64,000 nucleotides of DNA from the NCBI RefSeq assembly GCF_000022365.1, contig NC_012804.1, positions 1,860,001 to 1,924,000 on the forward strand, given 5' to 3'. Below are positions 59,411 through 64,000 of the stretch, piece by piece. Every line of letters begins with the position of its first letter. The first letter of the stretch is position 1. The notes under the pieces were generated by a model. The model saw only the letters and a program-made list of their open reading frames with translations, had not been told where the DNA came from and searched no databases. The position numbers and the translations under genes are program-made. This DNA comes from Thermococcus gammatolerans EJ3. GTDB lineage: Archaea; Methanobacteriota_B; Thermococci; Thermococcales; Thermococcaceae.

Positions 59411-59815
59411 TCACTGCTTTTTATCTACCTTTTCAAAGGGGTTGTATATTCTCAGTCCTTCAATCCTCTTAAAGTCTTTAACGTTCCTCGTGACGAGAGT
59501 TAAATTGTGAACGAGTGCCGTCGCCGCTATAACTGCATCCGGGAGCTTTATACTAACCCTTCGCCTGAGTTCAATGGCAACGTCTCCTATCTCATCAGTG
59601 AGTGGTATGACGTTTGCGAAGCTTATGAACTCCTTTGACTTTTCAAAACCCTCTTGAGTGTGTCCTTTCCAGCCAAGGAACTCTATTTTTGTGATTATGG
59701 AGACGTTGAAGCTTCCTCTAAGGATTTCCTCAATCGTTGGAAGTTCCTCTTTAGGAATGGCGTCCGCAAGGTAGTAGATGAGAATGTTGGTGTCAATCAA
59801 AAATCTCTCTCCCAT
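59411..59815 (-). CDS. vapC: VapC-type PIN-domain toxin
   Basis: A 134-residue PIN ribonuclease toxin. Acidic residues of the active site are in FLIDTNILIYYLAD (Asp near 8), ITKIEFLGWKG (Glu near 45) and KLPDAVIAATALVHNL (Asp near 95), with TRNVKDFKRI as the fourth. The start overlaps the antitoxin stop by 19 bases; GAGGGAGGA precedes the ATG. Such toxins cut tRNA or rRNA when not inhibited. The pair appears intact. Confidence 0.92.
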   Translation of the reverse strand: MGERFLIDTNILIYYLADAIPKEELPTIEEILRGSFNVSIITKIEFLGWKGHTQEGFEKSKEFISFANVIPLTDEIGDVAIELRRRVSIKLPDAVIAATALVHNLTLVTRNVKDFKRIEGLRIYNPFEKVDKKQ

Positions 59816-59985
59816 TCCTCCCTCAGCTCCCTGAGGCTCTTCTCAAGGTCCTTCTTGCCCTTATAAATACCCCTATATCTTGACGGATCAAAGAGCTCGC
59901 CCTTAACTTTCTCCCAAAGTTCTGGCGGTATTATCACACCCTTAATTCGTCCATGCTCATCGTATATATACTCAACACCTTCCAT
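59797..59985 (-). CDS. vapB: VapB-type antitoxin
   Basis: A 62-residue antitoxin: a beta-rich first half (VEYIYDEHGRIKGVIIPPELWEK) and a strongly charged helical tail (KKDLEKSLRELREEWERDF) that would fill the VapC active site. GGTGAGAGA precedes the ATG, and a TATA box lies 30-39 bases upstream, so the operon is autonomous and probably self-repressed by the complex. Confidence 0.88.
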   Translation of the reverse strand: MEGVEYIYDEHGRIKGVIIPPELWEKVKGELFDPSRYRGIYKGKKDLEKSLRELREEWERDF

Positions 59986-60014
59986 TCTCTCACCATCATT
60001 ACTAAGAACTGTGG

Positions 60015-60024
60015 CATATTTAAC
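60015..60024 (-). promoter_or_regulatory. TATA box of vapBC
   Basis: Minus-strand GTTAAATATG lies 30-39 bases upstream of the vapB ATG and 8 bases from the rtcA stop codon. Confidence 0.6.
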
Positions 60025-60031
60025 CCCTTCG

Positions 60032-61075
<1,044 letters not shown>

Positions 61076-61126
61076 CTAATGCAGTTTCACAATAGCCTAA
61101 AAACGTTAATGCCGTCAAAATGAAAC

Positions 61127-61996
61127 TCATCTCTTAGACTTCAAGCTCAGGCCCTCGAATTCTGAAGGTATGAAGCCAAGGTTCACCATCACGGCTATTT
61201 CAAGGGCCTCTTCCTTCTCAACTCCTTTCTCCACGAGTTTTTCAAAGATTTGAAGTATGAACTCAAGGTTCCGGTAATTGAAGAGCCATTCGGGGTAATC
61301 CTCCAGAAGGCCCCTCTCCACAGACACTCCGGTTCTTCGCTTGAGCTCTTCCGCGAATTCCTCTTTTGACATTGGGGGTATCTTTACCCGCACCCCAAAG
61401 GGAAGTCCCATGTATTTGGAGGGCCACACAGTTTCTACAATTACCTGTTTGCCCTCCATCATGAGCCTCAAGACTTCATCAGGCTCCGGTTCCGTCAGCA
61501 AAACTGCACCGGGTGGAATGAGGGGCCTCAGATTAACTGCCCTCAGGTTTACCACGAGAACAGAGAAGCCCAGAGAGAATGCGGCCGCAATGCTGATGGC
61601 CAAACCCCTGCGTTTTGCACGCCCGGCCCTCTCCTCCATCAGCTTTGAGTAGAGTTCCTCGCTGACGAGGGTGAGCTGGTAAACGGTCTCTGCACCCTCA
61701 AGATGAAGGACACCGTTGGAGAGGAGTTTGAGGCCGAGCCTCGCGAGAGCCGAGCTCAGTGAGGTCTCGGTTCGGGTCGTTATTGCTCCCTTACCCTTAA
61801 CGTTCTCGACCCCCCTGCTCACAAGTCGGTAGTCGGCTGGAAAGAGACCCCTGGCGTTGAAGAACTTTTCGAGCGCTTCCTTCGCCTTCTCCTCGCTAAC
61901 CGCGTATACCTTAACGAACTCGACATTGTCGGCAGCGTCCACACCTATGAAAACGACTGCGTCACGGCGCTCCCTCGGGAGGAGTACTTCGTCCAT
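61127..61996 (-). CDS. Hypothetical protein with one membrane segment
   Basis: A 289-residue protein: an N-terminal alpha/beta part (DAVVFIGVDAADNVEFVKVYAVSE), a hydrophobic helix around residues 130-153 (LAISIAAAFSLGFSVLVVNL), and a C-terminal part with acidic helical segments (EDYPEWLFNYRNLEFILQIFEKL). No family recognised. GAGGTGGGGCG precedes the ATG. It follows the phosphodiesterase by 9 bases and is probably co-transcribed with it. Confidence 0.75.
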   Translation of the reverse strand: MDEVLLPRERRDAVVFIGVDAADNVEFVKVYAVSEEKAKEALEKFFNARGLFPADYRLVSRGVENVKGKGAITTRTETSLSSALARLGLKLLSNGVLHLEGAETVYQLTLVSEELYSKLMEERAGRAKRRGLAISIAAAFSLGFSVLVVNLRAVNLRPLIPPGAVLLTEPEPDEVLRLMMEGKQVIVETVWPSKYMGLPFGVRVKIPPMSKEEFAEELKRRTGVSVERGLLEDYPEWLFNYRNLEFILQIFEKLVEKGVEKEEALEIAVMVNLGFIPSEFEGLSLKSKR

Positions 61997-62005
61997 CGCC
62001 CCACC

Positions 62006-62518
62006 TCAGAGGCTCATTGCTCCAAGGAGCTCACCAGTCTCTATGTTGATTATCGTGACTTCCCTCTTCCTCGTGTCGAGCAAGGCGACGCTCTTAACGC
62101 CGGTAAGGTAACCGCAGACCTCGCCGGGGTTGACGAGTATCGTCCTCCCCTCTTCCCTTATCTCGTAGTGGTGGGTGTGACCAACGATAACCACGTCGTA
62201 GAGCCTGCTGCGGGCCAGGGCACGAACGATCCTCTCATCGGTGCCGTGTGTCACGGCTATCTTCATTCCATCGGCCTCAATTTCTAAGATCTCATCGCAT
62301 ATACCCAGGGCTTCGTAGAGGCCTTTCCTCTCGCCGTCGTTGTTACCGAAAACACCCTTGAGGGGAGCCTTTAGTTTCCTCAGCTCTCCCGCGACGAACG
62401 GGGCAACGTAGTCGCCGGCGTGGATCACGAGATCAACGTTCCTCTCGTTGAGGAACTCCACAGCCTTCCTTATAGCAGGGAGGTTATCGTGGGTATCGCT
62501 CATTATTCCAATCAGCAT
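62006..62518 (-). CDS. Metallophosphodiesterase (YfcE/MJ0936-like)
   Basis: A 170-residue phosphodiesterase with complete two-metal ligands: D8 and H10 (SDTHDN), D36 (HAGDYV), N59 and N60/D61 (VFGNNDGE), H in AVTHGTDE, and H-x-H in VGHTHHYE. Relatives hydrolyse small phosphodiesters such as bis-p-nitrophenyl phosphate; the natural substrate is unsettled. AAGGTGGTATC precedes the ATG. It is the intact counterpart of the degenerate protein at 18953. Confidence 0.92.
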   Translation of the reverse strand: MLIGIMSDTHDNLPAIRKAVEFLNERNVDLVIHAGDYVAPFVAGELRKLKAPLKGVFGNNDGERKGLYEALGICDEILEIEADGMKIAVTHGTDERIVRALARSRLYDVVIVGHTHHYEIREEGRTILVNPGEVCGYLTGVKSVALLDTRKREVTIINIETGELLGAMSL

Positions 62519-62547
62519 GATACCACCTTGATGAAAATAGTCGGGCC

Positions 62548-62615
62548 GGTTTATTAGGATTATCCCGGAGAATGATCAAATGGACACAGCCGTCGTACTG
62601 CCAAGGTTTATTAGG
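62548..62615 (+). promoter_or_regulatory. Twin TATA-like boxes upstream of gins23
   Basis: The 11-mer GGTTTATTAGG occurs exactly twice, at 62548-62558 and 62605-62615. The second lies 31 bases before the gins23 ATG and fits a TATA box; the first, 88 bases upstream, may be an alternative promoter or a site for the divergent gene at 62518. Confidence 0.5.
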
Positions 62616-62645
62616 GGGAGGGGGTACTTGGTGAAAGGTGGTGGG

Positions 62646-63140
62646 ATGTTCAGCGGAAGGGCCCTCATACCAGTCAAGATCATCAAGCCCTTCGAGGACT
62701 GGAAAACCGGTGACATAGCGCTCCTTGAGGACTGGAAGGCCAAGGTACTCTGGGAGACGGGCATAGGGGAGATAGTGGACGAGACGGACAAGATAATCGG
62801 TGAGATAGACAAGATGATAGCAGAGGAGAGGGAGAGCCAACCCCTCGTTCCGATTCCGGCAGGGCTATATGAGAGGGCCGAGTTTTACATATATTACCTC
62901 GAGAACTACGTGAGACAGAACCCGGGCGAGAGCATTGAAGTGTTGAGTGTGAAAATGACCAAACTCGCCAACCTAAAGAAGAAGTACCGCTATCTCAAGG
63001 AAATGCGCTTTAAGAAAATACTTGAAGCGGTAAGGCTGAGACCCAACAGCCTTGAAGTTCTAGGCAGGCTTTCCCCGGAGGAGAGGAGGATCTACCTGGA
63101 GCTTTCTAAAATCAGAAACGAATGGCTGGGTGAGGGATGA
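62646..63140 (+). CDS. gins23: GINS complex subunit Gins23
   Basis: A 164-residue subunit of the archaeal GINS complex, which joins MCM and primase at the replication fork. A small beta-rich B domain comes first (MFSGRALIPVKIIKPFEDWKTGDIALLEDWKAKVL), then the helical A domain (ESQPLVPIPAGLYERAEFYIYYLENYV onward); this B-A order is that of the Gins23 (Psf2/Psf3-like) type, as opposed to A-B in Gins51. GGTGGTGGG precedes the ATG at 62646; the longer open frame to 62580 has no binding site. It overlaps mcm by one base and is co-transcribed with it. Confidence 0.87.
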   Translation: MFSGRALIPVKIIKPFEDWKTGDIALLEDWKAKVLWETGIGEIVDETDKIIGEIDKMIAEERESQPLVPIPAGLYERAEFYIYYLENYVRQNPGESIEVLSVKMTKLANLKKKYRYLKEMRFKKILEAVRLRPNSLEVLGRLSPEERRIYLELSKIRNEWLGEG

Positions 63141-64000
63141 TGGATAGGGAGGACATGATATCCCGCTTCGCAACGTTCCTCCGTGAGTACAAGGACGACG
63201 ATGGAAACCCCATCTACTTAAACAGGTTGAAGGATCTGCTCACGGTCGTCCCGAAGAGATCGCTGACCATAGACTGGGCCCATCTGAACTCATTCGATCC
63301 CGAACTAGCACAGGAGCTTCTTGAGAACCCCGAAGAGGTTCTGATGGCCGGAGAAGACGCCATACAAATAGTCCTCCGCGAGGACCTCATGTACTCGGAA
63401 GAGCTCAAGATACACGCGCGCTTTTACAACCTCCCCCACACGCTACTCGTTAAGGAACTGGGGAGCGAGCACATAAACAGGCTGATTCAGGTCGAGGGGA
63501 TCATCACGCGCATCAGCGAGGTCAAACCCTTCGTCCAGAGGGCGGTTTTCGTATGCAAGGACTGCGGGAACGAGATGGTAAGGCTTCAGAGGCCCTACGA
63601 GAACCTTGTCAAGCCGGCCAAGTGCGACGCCTGCGGCTCAAGAAACGTCGAGCTCGACGTCGAGAAGAGCCGCTTCATAAACTTCCAGAGCTTCCGCCTC
63701 CAGGACAGGCCGGAGAGCCTTAAAGGCGGTCAGATGCCCCGCTTTGTGGACGCAATACTTTTGGATGATCTCGTCGATACCGCTCTGCCGGGCGATAGGG
63801 TTCTCGTGACCGGAATCCTGCGCGTCATCCTCGAGCAGAGGGACAAGAGGCCGATTTTCAAGAAGGTTCTTGAGGTGAACCACATAGAGCAGCTCAGCAA
63901 GGAGATAGAGGAGCTCGAGATTTCGCCGGAGGACGAGCAGAAGATCCGCGAGCTGGCTAAGAGGAAGGACATCGTTGACGCGATAGTGGACTCGATAGCT
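63140..64000 (+). CDS. mcm: Replicative helicase MCM, partial
   Basis: The first 287 codons are visible and the gene runs off the right edge. MCM forms the hexameric 3'-5' helicase. The visible part is the N-terminal domain: helical subdomain A (MISRFATFLREYKDD, LDWAHLNSF-like TIDWAHLNSFDPELAQ), the zinc ribbon with CKDCGNE and CDACG (about residues 138-164), and the OB-fold (LIQVEGIITRISEVKPFVQRAVF, PRFVDAILLDDLVDTALPGDRVLVTG). The ATPase motifs lie outside. ATG 63140 shares bases with the gins23 stop and has GGTGAGGG upstream; ATG 63137 in the same frame is also possible. Confidence 0.95.
   Translation, partial: MDREDMISRFATFLREYKDDDGNPIYLNRLKDLLTVVPKRSLTIDWAHLNSFDPELAQELLENPEEVLMAGEDAIQIVLREDLMYSEELKIHARFYNLPHTLLVKELGSEHINRLIQVEGIITRISEVKPFVQRAVFVCKDCGNEMVRLQRPYENLVKPAKCDACGSRNVELDVEKSRFINFQSFRLQDRPESLKGGQMPRFVDAILLDDLVDTALPGDRVLVTGILRVILEQRDKRPIFKKVLEVNHIEQLSKEIEELEISPEDEQKIRELAKRKDIVDAIVDSIA

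Noticed and set aside
62580-62645. N-terminal extension of Gins23 from ATG 62580
   Set aside because: It crosses the TATA-like box at 62605 and lacks a binding site, whereas ATG 62646 has GGTGGTGGG and gives the normal Gins23 N-terminus.

Overview
The window reads as chromosomal DNA of a hyperthermophilic euryarchaeon of the order Thermococcales, most likely a Thermococcus. Grounds: archaeal-type ribosomal proteins (L14e, L18e, L19e, L32e, L34e, L40e, S4e), RNA polymerase subunits D, K and N, GINS and MCM, a class III (archaeal pilin-type) signal peptide, a KVDG RNA ligase of the Rnl3 kind, TATA boxes about 30 bases upstream of tRNA 5' ends, GGTGA-type ribosome binding sites, and protein sequences that closely resemble Pyrococcus/Thermococcus families as I know them. 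Genes are dense and many overlap by 4 bases. There is no rRNA, CRISPR array or intact insertion sequence.

Layout. 1-7743: a PIN/PilT-type ATPase cut by the left edge, MinD-like and GPN-loop NTPases, an AsnB-like amidotransferase, a TPR/SNAP-like protein, Sua5, and a nucleotidyltransferase. 7744-8028: a decayed reading frame and an orphan promoter flanked by repeats. 8029-20476: serS, moeA, two Lrp-type proteins, a GfcR-like regulator, ffh, a purine-nucleoside/MTA phosphorylase, a pilin-like protein, three tRNAs, a 740-base gene-free but structured stretch, a phosphoesterase-like protein without metal ligands, FUN14 and PadR. 20506-29059: the L40e / S2-enolase-rpoK / rpoN-S9-L13-L18e / rpoD-S11-S4-S13 cluster on the minus strand, punctuated by four tRNAs that sit at the head of successive gene blocks, followed upstream by an RsmC-like methyltransferase, a membrane protein and Cbf5. 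29069-29320: a deleted, frameshifted hicBA scar.

29471-45875: the spectinomycin/S10 superoperon, 31 genes on the minus strand from a SPOUT methyltransferase and L3 down to SecY, adenylate kinase, the DUF106 insertase-like protein, L34e, cytidylate kinase and L14e, ending in a perfect hairpin. 45876-46598: gene-free, with the second copy of a 335-base repeat and a small coding remnant. 46599-64000: Rnl3 RNA ligase, a large STAND-type HTH/ATPase/TPR regulator, a three-gene exported transglutaminase-like cassette, L10e, an MFS transporter, an aminotransferase, an AsnRS-derived asparagine synthetase, a TatD-like hydrolase, VapBC, RtcA, a phosphodiesterase, and gins23-mcm running off the right edge.

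Most of the window is core information processing: ribosome assembly, RNA polymerase, SRP/Sec export, RNA modification and repair, and the replicative helicase. The parts most worth a second look are the pair of 335-base repeats with a covarying hairpin, the tRNA-headed operons (including a tRNA whose first 15 bases encode the end and stop codon of the preceding gene), two paralogues that lost their catalytic residues (an enolase and a phosphoesterase), and the exported transglutaminase cassette. I did not find a complete new defence or mobile system. All family assignments are from reading the sequence; no database search was run.
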